DNA of 64,000 nt from UBA5069 sp964560495. Its GTDB lineage: Bacteria > Chloroflexota > Anaerolineae > Caldilineales > Caldilineaceae. The stretch lies in NCBI GenBank assembly GCA_964560495.1, contig CAZLMM010000025.1, positions 1 through 64,000 of the forward strand, read 5' to 3'. Below are positions 1 to 7,666 of this stretch, one piece after another (positions within the stretch are counted from its first letter, which is position 1; every line of letters begins with the position of its first letter). The notes under the pieces are model-generated. The model searched no databases. It was not told where the DNA came from and saw only the letters and a list, made by a program, of their open reading frames with translations. Made by a program: the position numbers and the translations under genes.

Positions 1-722
1 TCGTCGCCCATGTGCGCCGGAATCCGCGTGCAGTGGGTGCAGCCGATACTGGTGAAGCCGCTGTCGTGCAGCCGGTTGTAGGGCACGTCGTGCGCGTGGA
101 TGTAATCCCACACTTGCTGGCGCGTCCAGTCGGCCAGGGGGCTGAGCTTGAAGAGTTGATAGCGCAGATCCCAGGCGACAAGCTGGGTGTTGGCGCGGCT
201 GGCAGACTGGTCGCGGCGGATGCCCGTGTACCAGGCCGACAGGCCGGTCAGCGCGCGGGCCAGGGGTTGCACCTTGCGCAGGTCGCAGCAGACATCTGGC
301 TCCAGTTCCCACAGCTGCGCGCCGTAGAGGTCCGCTTGCTGCTCGGGCGTCACCTGGCTGCTCACGATCTCGATGCGGATGCCATAGCGCGCTTCGATGG
401 CGTCCCATAATTCATAGGTCTCGTTGAATAGGAACTGGGTGTCGATGGTGAGCACCCGCATGGTCGATTTCAGACGCAGCAGATGATCCAGGATGACCAT
501 GCCGCTCGGTCCGAAGCTGGTGACATGGGCGATCTTCGCTCCAAAGACATCCAGACTCCAACGCAAGAAGCCATCGAGGGAGAGGGTCTCCAGACGACGG
601 TTGAGCTGATGTAGCTCGTCGCCGCTTTTGGGTAGCGGCGACGGCAGCGGGATGAAGGGCGGCGTTTGCACAGCGCGACTTGCCATTCCCAACGCCAATG
701 TGGGCGCGTCAAACATGTCCAT
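1..722 (-). CDS. cysH: Assimilatory adenylylsulfate (APS) reductase, 3' end cut by window edge
   Basis: Reads leftward off the window; about 240 codons are visible and the C-terminus is missing. The product reduces activated sulfate (APS, or PAPS in some relatives) to sulfite, feeding the sulfite reductase encoded just upstream. The adenylyl-sulfate reductase fold is clear: HVTSFGPSG (P-loop-like, about residues 66-74), LTIDTQFLFNETYEL, and WYTGIRRDQS. A Cys-Cys pair (residues 145-146, DVCCDLRK) and a CTHC motif (228-231) are present. These paired cysteines bind a [4Fe-4S] cluster in the APS-type enzymes and are absent from cluster-free PAPS reductases, so APS is the likelier substrate. The start is ATG 722 with GGAGG 5 nt upstream; ATG 716 is an alternative. 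The gene overlaps the cysI stop by 14 nt, so the two are probably translationally coupled. Confidence 0.93.
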   Translation of the reverse strand, partial: MDMFDAPTLALGMASRAVQTPPFIPLPSPLPKSGDELHQLNRRLETLSLDGFLRWSLDVFGAKIAHVTSFGPSGMVILDHLLRLKSTMRVLTIDTQFLFNETYELWDAIEARYGIRIEIVSSQVTPEQQADLYGAQLWELEPDVCCDLRKVQPLARALTGLSAWYTGIRRDQSASRANTQLVAWDLRYQLFKLSPLADWTRQQVWDYIHAHDVPYNRLHDSGFTSIGCTHCTRIPAHMGD

Positions 723-2445
723 TGCTTCCTCCGTTGCTGTGTGTCCCGTTGCTGCCATTGGCCAGGGCGTGTTCGGCATAAGCCAGGAGACCCGCCGTCC
801 CGATGCGCTGGCAGAAGTCGCCAAAACGCTCACCGAGCTGGCGTTCTTGCTTGAAATAGACCAACAGTGGACGCACTTCAGCCACCAGGTCTTGCGTCCG
901 CACCAGATCTTTGTAGGTTTCGTTGAGGCGCGTGCCATTGCTGCGCCCACCGAGCATGATCACGTATTGATCGTAGGAGCGACCGACCAGGCCGATGTCC
1001 GCCACATAGGGGCGGGCGCAGCCATTGGGACAGCCGGTCATGCGCACGCTGATGCGTTCGTCTGCCAGGCCGAGTTGCGCGACTGTAGCTTCCAGATCGT
1101 CGATGACGCCTGGCAACGCTCGCTCCGATTCGGCCACAGCCAGGCCGCAGGTGGGCAGGGCCACACATGCCATGGAGTAGAGCTGTACGTTGCTCAGAGC
1201 CTCGGCGGGAGTGACGCCGTGGGCGGCCAACAGGGCATCTACGTGAGGGCGCTGCGCTGGTTGAAATCCGCAGAGCAGGATGTCATGATTGGGCGTCAGA
1301 CGCACATGGCAGCGATATTTTTCCACGACTGCGCGCAGGCCGCTCTTGAGGCAGCGGTCGCCCACGTCGGCGATGCGACCGTTTTCCACCGAAACGCCCA
1401 GATACCAGCGGCCGTCGCCTTGTTCCTGCCAGCCCAGGTGGAGCTCGTTTTCCAGAGGCGGCATGGGCGCAAAGGGTTGCAAGGCATAGCCCAGGCGCGC
1501 TTCCACTTCGCCACGGAAACGCTCGACGCCCCAGTTGTGGACGAGATACTTCATGCGGGCGTGTTTGCGATCTGTGCGGTTGCCGTAATCGCGCTGCACC
1601 TTGACGATCTCCTCGATGACCGGGACCACCTGCTCCGGCAGGACAAAGCCCAATGGGTCGCCCAGACGGGGGAAGGTGTCGGCCTTGGTGTGATTCATAC
1701 CCATGCCGCCGCCCACCAGCACATTGAAGCCGAGCAGGGCGTCGCCGTCGGCCACCGCAACCAGGCCGATGTCCTGTGTGTAGACATCGACGCAGTTGTC
1801 GCCGGGGTAGGCGATGGCGATCTTGAACTTGCGCGGGAGATAGGTTTTGCCATAGATCGGCTCATCTTCGTTGAGTTTCTCGCCGTCATAGACCTTTTCA
1901 TCGTCAAGCCAGATTTCGTGATAGGCGCGGGTGCGGGGCAAGAGATGATCCGAGATGGCGCGGGTCGTGGTCTCGATCTGGCGGCGAATGGGGTCGTCGA
2001 TGGGCGCCGGGCAACAGACGACGTTGCGCACTACATCGCCGCATGCGCCCAGGCTGGTGATGAGCGCGTCGTTGATGCCTTGCAGCGTGGCCTTGAGGTC
2101 GCCTTTGAGCAGGCCGTGAAACTGAAAACACTGGCGGGTGGTGATGCGCAGGGTGTCGTTGGCGTAGCGCGTCGCCAGATCATCGTGAACGATGTACTGT
2201 TCTGCCGTGAGCTGACCGCCGGGCAAGCGAGTACGCAGCATGAAGGAATAGGGCTTCTCGCCGCTGCCGCGCACGACTTTGCGCTGGTCGCGGTCGTCTT
2301 GCTGATAGAGTCCGTGAAATTTGAGCAACTGTTTGCCGCTCTCGTCGAAATGGTTGCTGCCATTGTTCAGGTCTGTTGCCAGACTGCCGCGCAGGTTGTT
2401 GCTGGCAGCCTTGATCGCTTCGACTGGGTTGACTTTTTCGGCCAT
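709..2445 (-). CDS. cysI: Sulfite reductase hemoprotein (CysI/Sir type)
   Basis: 578 residues, the usual size of the CysI hemoprotein. It reduces sulfite to sulfide with siroheme and a [4Fe-4S] cluster in the cytoplasm. The cluster/siroheme cysteines are visible as C427-X5-C433 (ACVALPTCGLA) and C472-X3-C476 (TGCPNGCARP). The N-terminal repeat carries RLPGGQLTAEQY and ITTRQCFQFHG, as expected. Whether the electron donor is NADPH via CysJ or ferredoxin cannot be told; no cysJ lies in the window. The start is ATG 2445, preceded by GGAGGAAATCT. The last 16 residues are a low-complexity Asn/Gly/Ser tail. It is the first structural gene behind the Cys-rich leader and terminator at 2823-2990, which suggests control by cysteine supply. 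cysH follows with overlapping ends. Confidence 0.95.
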   Translation of the reverse strand: MAEKVNPVEAIKAASNNLRGSLATDLNNGSNHFDESGKQLLKFHGLYQQDDRDQRKVVRGSGEKPYSFMLRTRLPGGQLTAEQYIVHDDLATRYANDTLRITTRQCFQFHGLLKGDLKATLQGINDALITSLGACGDVVRNVVCCPAPIDDPIRRQIETTTRAISDHLLPRTRAYHEIWLDDEKVYDGEKLNEDEPIYGKTYLPRKFKIAIAYPGDNCVDVYTQDIGLVAVADGDALLGFNVLVGGGMGMNHTKADTFPRLGDPLGFVLPEQVVPVIEEIVKVQRDYGNRTDRKHARMKYLVHNWGVERFRGEVEARLGYALQPFAPMPPLENELHLGWQEQGDGRWYLGVSVENGRIADVGDRCLKSGLRAVVEKYRCHVRLTPNHDILLCGFQPAQRPHVDALLAAHGVTPAEALSNVQLYSMACVALPTCGLAVAESERALPGVIDDLEATVAQLGLADERISVRMTGCPNGCARPYVADIGLVGRSYDQYVIMLGGRSNGTRLNETYKDLVRTQDLVAEVRPLLVYFKQERQLGERFGDFCQRIGTAGLLAYAEHALANGSNGTHSNGGSNGHV

Positions 2446-2822
2446 AGATTTCCTCCAGGATTTCTTCCCGTTTTTTGGGGCGCAAAGTGATATCTCCGGG
2501 CGGCGGCGGCCGGATGGACGATACGATGGTTGGATGCAAAGAGAGAGTTGGCGGCGCGGAGGTCGGCGTCGTCGCCGGCGCTGCGCCAGAGATGCGCGAG
2601 AGGGACAGCCTCCGCGTGCAGCGGAACAGGCCGGTCGCCAGGCAGCCCTGCCCGCGCACTTAGCCTGAGGGACTGTCGCTCCCGCTAGTTACAGGAGCAA
2701 AGGAGAGGGGTAGGGATGGGCTGGCGAAGCAGCCAAGCGGAATGGAGCATGGATGACATCCTGTGTAGAAAGTAAGTCGTCGATGGTAAACGGTTAACTT
2801 GTGAATGGCTATCGGCCAACAA
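2446..2822 (-). other. Untranslated segment between attenuator and cysI
   Basis: About 375 nt between the terminator hairpin and the cysI start. I found no convincing ORF, promoter or known riboswitch consensus on either strand. If the promoter at 3075-3102 drives cysI, this forms the distal part of a roughly 620-nt 5' leader. Its length suggests further RNA structure, but I could not assign one. Confidence 0.4.
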
Positions 2823-2855
2823 AAAACCGCCCTTCGCATCTCGAAGGGCGGTTTT
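2823..2855 (-). terminator. Intrinsic terminator inside the cysI leader (attenuator)
   Basis: Perfect 14-bp stem: aaaaccgcccttcg at 2823-2836 pairs with cgaagggcggtttt at 2842-2855, around a 5-nt loop. On the minus strand the stem runs into six T residues, the layout of a Rho-independent terminator reading toward cysI. It lies 25 nt past the stop of the Cys-rich leader ORF and upstream of cysI, so it would end transcription before the operon unless prevented. On the plus strand no transcript upstream of it is apparent, which makes simple gene-end termination unlikely. Confidence 0.85.
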
Positions 2856-2879
2856 CACCGTGAGCCAATTTTGGCGGCG

Positions 2880-2990
2880 CTATGCCGTGCCCACTCCCCG
2901 AGAACGCGCGTCTGCCTGTTGCACACAACAGGTGCATGCACAACAACAGCTACACAAGCAGGCAGCGGTTCGGTTCGATTTGGACAACAT
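2880..2990 (-). CDS. Cys-rich leader peptide of the cysI-cysH operon
   Basis: 36-codon ORF with ATG at 2990 and TAG at 2880-2882. Eight of the twelve residues 11-22 are cysteine (CLCSCCCACTCC), encoded by six TGT and two TGC codons. It lies downstream of a consensus promoter and upstream of an intrinsic terminator and the sulfate-assimilation genes. The expected role is a sensor, as in classical amino-acid attenuators: ribosome stalling on Cys codons when Cys-tRNA is scarce would alter RNA folding and allow read-through. Two mutually exclusive pairings involve this tract: CCTGTTG with CAACAGG across a 4-nt loop, and CTGCCTG with CAGGCAG across about 39 nt. The start is uncertain because no Shine-Dalgarno precedes ATG 2990 and the frame stays open upstream to a TTG near 3059. 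I did not identify a definite antiterminator. Confidence 0.8.
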   Translation of the reverse strand: MLSKSNRTAACLCSCCCACTCCVQQADARSRGVGTA

Positions 2991-3074
2991 AGATGTTCGC
3001 CGTAAATTTCGTTTCTGCGTCAGTGGAACGCCGGGGCTTGTCTCCGGAATTCCTGTCAATCAAAACGTTTGTGC

Positions 3075-3102
3075 ATTATAGCCAGCTTTGTGCGCATGTC
3101 AA
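3075..3102 (-). promoter_or_regulatory. Sigma-70-type promoter for the cysI leader
   Basis: On the minus strand, TTGACA (3097-3102) and TATAAT (3075-3080) are both perfect consensus hexamers with a 16-nt spacer. The predicted transcription start is near 3068, about 78 nt before the leader ATG. A strong constitutive promoter followed by an attenuator fits regulation downstream of initiation. Confidence 0.85.
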
Positions 3103-3152
3103 ATCGGGAGCGGCGATTGAGTGTCTGAGGGAAATAGACAAAGATCGGAGTT

Positions 3153-3181
3153 TTGACAGGAGAATGGATCGGGCGGATAAT
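3153..3181 (+). promoter_or_regulatory. Promoter for the MFS transporter gene
   Basis: TTGACA (3153-3158), 17-nt spacer, GATAAT (3176-3181). The start of transcription would be near 3188, about 35 nt before ATG 3223. This argues against the in-frame TTG at 3184 as start. It is divergent from the cysI promoter, about 50 bp away. Confidence 0.75.
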
Positions 3182-3222
3182 TCTTGAACACTTTGATTCT
3201 CGAACTATTCTGGACTCGAACC

Positions 3223-4419
3223 ATGGACAAGAAACGCTTATACGCTGCAACCTATGGTCACCTGGCCATTGACATCATCAGCTCGTCCGTCGCCATGATC
3301 CTGGCGGTGGTCTCGACGGATTTCAATCTCTCCATCAGCCAGATCGGCTTTGGCGCGCTGCTCTATACTATTTTCGCGGCGATGAGCCAACCGCTTTTTG
3401 GCGGGATCACGGATCGTCTGCGTGGGCGCTGGGTGGGGCCGCTGGGTTTGCTCTGGACGATCATCCTCTATTCCGTGGCTGCATTCATGCCCAGCTACCC
3501 CCTTTTCATTTCGTGCCTGATGCTCGGCGGCCTGGGCAGCGGCGCATTCCATGCGGCGGGTCTGCTCAATTCCACCGTTTCTGGCGGCAACCGCCCGACA
3601 ACGGCCACGTCGATTTTCTTTTTGGGAGGCCAGTCAGGTCTGGCTATCGGGCCGATCATCGCCGGCGTGGTGTTGCAGCAATGGGGATTGCACGGCTTGC
3701 CCTTAATCGCGCTCGCCATGCTGCCCGCAGTCGTCATGATGCTGCTTTACATGAATGACCCTTTGCCAGAGGAGGAGTTCAGGCCGCGCGTCGCGGTCGA
3801 TCAGGCTGGCGACGCGCGGCGACATGGCGCAGCCGCGCTCGTTGTGGCCGCGTTCGTGCTGCTCATCACCTTTCGTTCGGGAACGGCGCAAACTTTTGTC
3901 ACCTTGTTGCCCAAGTATTTTGACACCCTCGGCTACACGCCGACCCAGTTCGGCCTGATGTTAGGCTTCTTCAGCTTCGCCGGCGCCATTGGCACTTTCA
4001 TTGGCGGCTATATGGGCGACCGTTTCAATCGGCGGCTGCTCATCGCCAGCGTTTCTGCCCTCAGCGTACCCTTCTCCTACCTCATGCTCCACACAACCGG
4101 GCCAACCTTCTACGCCAGCGCGGCCATGTCCGGCATCCTCCTCAGCATTCCCCACAGCATCATCCTGGTGATGGCGCAGCAGCTGGCGCCGCGGCGCAGA
4201 GGTTTGGCCGGCGGGCTGGTGCTCGGCTTTATGTTCGCCAGCGGCGCTTTGGTAGCCTGGGTCGCCAGCCTGGCCGCCGACCAGGTGGGGCTGGAAACGG
4301 TTCTCACCGTGGTCGCCTTTCTGCCGTTGTTTGCTGGCGCCTGTGCATTGATGCTGCCGCCGACGCGCGCTTCTCGCCCGGTGATCGTTCAGCCCCAGCC
4401 ATCGCCCGCGGCGGATTAA
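3223..4419 (+). CDS. MFS transporter, fosmidomycin-resistance (Fsr)-like
   Basis: 398-residue polytopic membrane protein with the hydrophobic pattern of 12 transmembrane helices. The loop GGITDRLRGRW after TM2 (about residue 60) matches the MFS signature between helices 2 and 3, and GGYMGDRFNRR near residue 265 is the equivalent loop in the second half. The start region HLAIDIISSSVAMIL and the segment GGLGSGAFHAAG resemble the Fsr-like branch of MFS exporters. The substrate cannot be inferred from sequence. It is divergent from the sulfate-assimilation operon, so a role in sulfur-compound export is conceivable but unsupported. ATG 3223 was chosen because the promoter at 3153-3181 places transcription initiation just upstream. 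The C-terminal 20 residues are Pro/Ser-rich and probably cytoplasmic. Confidence 0.8.
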   Translation: MDKKRLYAATYGHLAIDIISSSVAMILAVVSTDFNLSISQIGFGALLYTIFAAMSQPLFGGITDRLRGRWVGPLGLLWTIILYSVAAFMPSYPLFISCLMLGGLGSGAFHAAGLLNSTVSGGNRPTTATSIFFLGGQSGLAIGPIIAGVVLQQWGLHGLPLIALAMLPAVVMMLLYMNDPLPEEEFRPRVAVDQAGDARRHGAAALVVAAFVLLITFRSGTAQTFVTLLPKYFDTLGYTPTQFGLMLGFFSFAGAIGTFIGGYMGDRFNRRLLIASVSALSVPFSYLMLHTTGPTFYASAAMSGILLSIPHSIILVMAQQLAPRRRGLAGGLVLGFMFASGALVAWVASLAADQVGLETVLTVVAFLPLFAGACALMLPPTRASRPVIVQPQPSPAAD

Positions 4420-4571
4420 ACATAGTGAGCTCTTGAGGCGGTGAGGTGCTGGAAACAGAAGATTGAGGCGATTTTCGTAACCTGGACATTCCAAAGACCT
4501 CACAACCCCCAAAACCGCAGCTCCTCGGCCCCTGAACCTCTGGTTGATTTCACAAATAAAAACAGTTAAAT

Positions 4572-4644
4572 TTGACATTATTGTCACAATCGGTTAATCT
4601 GCTGATAGTCGATGTATCAACCGATTGTGGATCAGCCGATTGTG
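4572..4644 (+). promoter_or_regulatory. sufR promoter with repeated operator half-sites
   Basis: TTGACA (4572-4577), 17-nt spacer, TAATCT (4595-4600). The spacer contains CACAATCGG (4585-4593). Its exact reverse complement CCGATTGTG occurs twice downstream, at 4621-4629 and 4636-4644, spaced 15 bp apart. One inverted and two direct 9-bp half-sites bracketing the promoter are the expected layout for autoregulation by SufR, a dimeric winged-helix repressor. That SufR binds here is inferred from position. Confidence 0.7.
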
Positions 4645-4657
4645 GATAATCTGTCAA

Positions 4658-5305
4658 ATGAGCCTGGACTTTCATCAGCGCAAAGAAACATCGTCCCGCC
4701 AAATCCTTGAGTTTATGCAGCGCAACGGCGCAGTGACCATCAAGGATCTGGAATCATTGCTTGGCGTTACAACGACAGCTGTGCGGCAGCATCTTGTTGC
4801 GCTGCAAGGCGAGGGATATGTTGCGTGGCAGGCAGTGAACGATGGCGTTGGGCGTCCTCGTCATGTCTACAAGCTGACTGAAAAAGCGCGTGAGTTCTTC
4901 GCCTGTAACTGCGACGACCTGGCCCTCACTTTGCTGGAAGAGGTCTTTGCCGTTGAAGGACGTGAGCGCGCCTTGATGCTCCTGGATCGCGTGGGGAACC
5001 GGTTGGCGCGACGTTATGCCCCCGGTGTGCGTTCAAGTGTGTTGCAGGAACGGGTGTCGCAATTGGCGGAGACGCTGGAAAGACGCGGCGTACTCACAGA
5101 TGTGACTGTGCTGGATGACGACGCGATCATGCTCAAGACCTACAATTGCCCGTTTCACGAGCTAGCCCAAGAGCACAGAGAGATCTGCGAGATGGATGAA
5201 AAGATGATGGGCGCAATTCTCGGCTCAGAAGTCAGCTTGAGCGCATGTCTCTTCGATGGTCACGCTGGTTGCTCGTTTGTCGTGCGAAACAATGGGAAGT
5301 CATAA
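4658..5305 (+). CDS. sufR: SufR, Fe-S-sensing transcriptional regulator of the suf operon
   Basis: 215 residues. The N-terminal winged helix-turn-helix (about residues 12-70) contains RQILEFMQRNGAVTIKDLESLLGVTTTAVRQHL, abbreviated here by its core VTTTAVRQHLVAL. The C-terminal region has four cysteines arranged C-X12-C-X19-C-X7-C, starting at YNCPFHEL, then REICEMD, SACLFD and HAGCSF. This resembles the cluster-binding C-terminus of SufR repressors, which release DNA when Fe-S clusters are lost. The gene lies 40 nt upstream of sufC on the same strand. ATG 4658 (MSLDFHQRK) was chosen over an upstream GTG at 4625 because the latter falls within the operator repeats. Repression of the downstream suf genes and of itself is inferred from family knowledge and the palindromic upstream repeats. 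Confidence 0.9.
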   Translation: MSLDFHQRKETSSRQILEFMQRNGAVTIKDLESLLGVTTTAVRQHLVALQGEGYVAWQAVNDGVGRPRHVYKLTEKAREFFACNCDDLALTLLEEVFAVEGRERALMLLDRVGNRLARRYAPGVRSSVLQERVSQLAETLERRGVLTDVTVLDDDAIMLKTYNCPFHELAQEHREICEMDEKMMGAILGSEVSLSACLFDGHAGCSFVVRNNGKS

Positions 5306-5345
5306 GCATTTGTGTTTTTCGGAAAAATAGAATGAGGAGTTCGCT

Positions 5346-6158
5346 ATGAGTGTTCTGGAAATTCGGAATCTGCACGCCCGGGTGGGCGAAGCGGAAATCC
5401 TGAAGGGCGTGAATCTGGCGGTGCAAAGCGGCGAAATTCATGCGTTGATGGGGCCGAACGGATCAGGTAAATCTACACTGGCTTACGTCATCGCCGGCCA
5501 TCCCCACTACATCGTCACGGAGGGCGATATCCTTCTGGACGGCGAAAGCATCCTGGAGATAGAGGCGGACGAGCGCTGCAAGGCTGGTCTGTTTCTGGCG
5601 TTTCAATATCCTGTGGCCGTGCCAGGCGTCAGCGTCGCCAATTTTCTGCGCACCGCAGTCTCGAATGTGCGCGGCTACAGCGAGCAAGCTCAAGAGAGCA
5701 ATGGCAAACAGGCCGTCATCGGCAGCAACCTGATGCCCATGCGCGAGTTCCGCCGCGAGCTGAACGAGAAGATGAAAGAATTCAACGTCGATCCCTCTTT
5801 TGCACGCCGCTATTTGAACGATGGCTTTTCGGGCGGCGAGAAAAAGCGCACCGAGGTGTTGCAAATGGCAATGCTAGAGCCCAAGTTCGCCATTCTCGAC
5901 GAGTCTGATTCCGGGTTGGACATCGACGCGCTGCGGGTAGTGGCAGACGGCATCAACAAGCTGGCGACGCCTGAGCGGGGCTTCCTGATGATCACCCACT
6001 ATCAGCGTCTGCTCAACTATGTCAAACCTCACTACGTCAGCATCTTCTATGACGGCAAAATCGTCATGACTGGCGGCCCCGAAGTGGCGCACATGCTGGA
6101 AGAACGGGGCTATAGCTGGGTGGAGAAGGAATTCAGCGTCGAACCTGTCGCTGCATAA
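5346..6158 (+). CDS. sufC: SufC, ATPase of the SufBCD Fe-S scaffold
   Basis: 270 residues, ABC-type ATPase that binds SufB and SufD in the cytoplasm and drives cluster assembly on the SufBC2D scaffold. Walker A is GPNGSGKST (36-44), the ABC signature FSGGEKKR (161-168), and Walker B FAILDESDSGLD (181-192), where the DESDSGLD sequence is characteristic of SufC. It is slightly longer than the usual 250 residues because of an insertion near residues 112-130 (SEQAQESNGKQ). It has a strong GAGGAG ribosome site before ATG 5346, lies 40 nt downstream of sufR, and is followed by sufB after 10 nt. Confidence 0.97.
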   Translation: MSVLEIRNLHARVGEAEILKGVNLAVQSGEIHALMGPNGSGKSTLAYVIAGHPHYIVTEGDILLDGESILEIEADERCKAGLFLAFQYPVAVPGVSVANFLRTAVSNVRGYSEQAQESNGKQAVIGSNLMPMREFRRELNEKMKEFNVDPSFARRYLNDGFSGGEKKRTEVLQMAMLEPKFAILDESDSGLDIDALRVVADGINKLATPERGFLMITHYQRLLNYVKPHYVSIFYDGKIVMTGGPEVAHMLEERGYSWVEKEFSVEPVAA

Positions 6159-6168
6159 GGAGACATTC

Positions 6169-7584
6169 ATGGCAACACAAACCGACCGCGAGCAACTTTC
6201 TGGCGTCAAGCAAGAGTATGAGTATGGTTTTTTTGATGAAACCAAACCCCTCTTTCGCACAGAGCGCGGCTTGACGCACGCCACCATCGACCAGATTTCG
6301 GACCACAAGAATGAACCGGATTGGATGCGCCAGTTCCGACACGAGGCGTTGGATATTTTCTTGTCCAAGCCCATGCCCACCTGGGGTGCAGACCTGAGCG
6401 GCATCGACTTCGATGAGATCACCTACTATTTGAAGCCGAGCGAGGGAGCAGAAAAGAATTGGGACGATGTGCCGGAGAACATCAAGCGCACCTTCGACCG
6501 TCTGGGCATCCCTGAAGCCGAGCGCAAATTCCTGGCGGGCGTCGGCGCTCAGTACGACTCCGAGGTGGTCTATCACAGCCTGCGCGCCGAATGGGAACGA
6601 CTTGGCGTCATCTTTCTGGATATGGACAGCGGCCTGCGCGAGCACCCGGACATCGTGCGCGAATACTTTGCCACCATCATCCCGGCGGCCGACAACAAGT
6701 TCGCTGCGCTCAACAGCGCGGTGTGGAGCGGCGGCAGCTTTGTCTACGTGCCTAAAGGCGTGCATGTGGACATCCCATTACAAGCCTATTTCCGCATCAA
6801 CGCCCAGAACATGGGTCAGTTCGAGCGCACGTTGATCATCGTGGAAGAAGGCGCCAGCGTTCACTACGTGGAAGGCTGCACCGCACCCATCTACAGCAGC
6901 AACAGCTTGCACAGCGCGGTGGTGGAGATCATCATCAAGAAGGGCGCCCGCTGCCGCTACACCACCATCCAAAACTGGAGCACCGATGTCTACAATCTGG
7001 TGACCAAACGCGCAGTCGCCTACGAGAGCGCGACGATGGAGTGGATCGACGGCAACCTGGGCAGCAAAGTCACCATGAAATACCCGGCGGTCTACATGCT
7101 TGGCCCCAAAGCTCACGGCGAGATTCTGTCCATTGCCTTCGCCGGTCACGGTCAGCACCAAGATGCGGGCGGCAAGGTCGTCCACGGCGCGCCCTACACC
7201 AGCTCCAAGATCGTCTCCAAATCCATCAGCAAAGACGGCGGCCGCGCCAGTTATCGCGGTCTGCTCAAGGTGGCAAAGGGCGCACATCACAGCAAGAGCA
7301 ATGTCGTCTGCGACGCCTTACTCCTGGATGAACGCAGCCGATCCGACACCTATCCCTATATCGAGATCGAAGAGGATGACGTGAGCGTAGGACACGAGGC
7401 GTCGGTGAGCAAGATCGGTGAGGAGCAACTCTTCTACCTCATGAGCCGGGGCATCGGCGAGGATGAGGCGGCGGCCATGATCGTCGGCGGTTTCATCGAA
7501 CCGCTGGTCAAGGAGCTGCCCATGGAGTATGCCGTAGAAATGAACCGCCTGATCCAGCTTCAGATGGAAGGCAGCATTGGCTAA
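6169..7584 (+). CDS. sufB: SufB, Fe-S cluster scaffold subunit
   Basis: 471 residues, the expected length. SufB forms the scaffold complex with SufC and SufD on which nascent clusters are built from sulfur supplied by SufS-SufU. Family hallmarks include YVPKGVHVDIPLQAYFRIN, VEGCTAPIY (with the conserved Cys), WSTDVYNLVTKRA, MEWIDGNLGSKVTMKYP and the C-terminal LMSRGIGEDEAAAMIV. It follows sufC by 10 nt with an AAGGAG ribosome site. A strong imperfect hairpin separates it from sufD. Confidence 0.97.
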   Translation: MATQTDREQLSGVKQEYEYGFFDETKPLFRTERGLTHATIDQISDHKNEPDWMRQFRHEALDIFLSKPMPTWGADLSGIDFDEITYYLKPSEGAEKNWDDVPENIKRTFDRLGIPEAERKFLAGVGAQYDSEVVYHSLRAEWERLGVIFLDMDSGLREHPDIVREYFATIIPAADNKFAALNSAVWSGGSFVYVPKGVHVDIPLQAYFRINAQNMGQFERTLIIVEEGASVHYVEGCTAPIYSSNSLHSAVVEIIIKKGARCRYTTIQNWSTDVYNLVTKRAVAYESATMEWIDGNLGSKVTMKYPAVYMLGPKAHGEILSIAFAGHGQHQDAGGKVVHGAPYTSSKIVSKSISKDGGRASYRGLLKVAKGAHHSKSNVVCDALLLDERSRSDTYPYIEIEEDDVSVGHEASVSKIGEEQLFYLMSRGIGEDEAAAMIVGGFIEPLVKELPMEYAVEMNRLIQLQMEGSIG

Positions 7585-7588
7585 CATT

Positions 7589-7647
7589 CGATGTACGATG
7601 TATGGCTGGCGCTGAAGTCAGCGCCAACCATACATCATCGTACATCG
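7589..7647. repeat. Imperfect palindrome between sufB and sufD
   Basis: The left arm (7589-7615, cgatgtacgatgtatggctg...) pairs with the right arm (7618-7647) over about 27 bp, with one mismatch and a 3-nt bulge around a 2-nt loop. The arms are built from the short iterated unit CGATGTA. It lies inside an operon and has no T-tract, so it is more likely an RNA-stability element or dispersed palindromic repeat than a terminator. Confidence 0.75.
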
Positions 7648-7666
7648 TCAACGGAGGAGACGATTC

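Noticed and set aside
470..712. Minus-strand frame of 80 codons at the start of the window
   Set aside because: It is an out-of-frame shadow of cysH; the correct frame from ATG 722 stays open to the window edge and carries the APS reductase motifs.
628..2490. Long plus-strand open frame of 620 codons opposite cysI
   Set aside because: It is the complement of the cysI coding frame in GC-rich DNA; the minus-strand product has all sulfite reductase cysteines and a proper ribosome site.
2823..2855. Terminator for a plus-strand transcript
   Set aside because: No plus-strand gene or promoter lies upstream of it; the U-tract and leader context fit the minus strand.
4625..4652. Second promoter (TTGTGG...TAATCT) just before sufR
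   Set aside because: The -10 would lie six bases from the start codon and both hexamers are parts of the CCGATTGTGGAT repeats; operator function explains them better.
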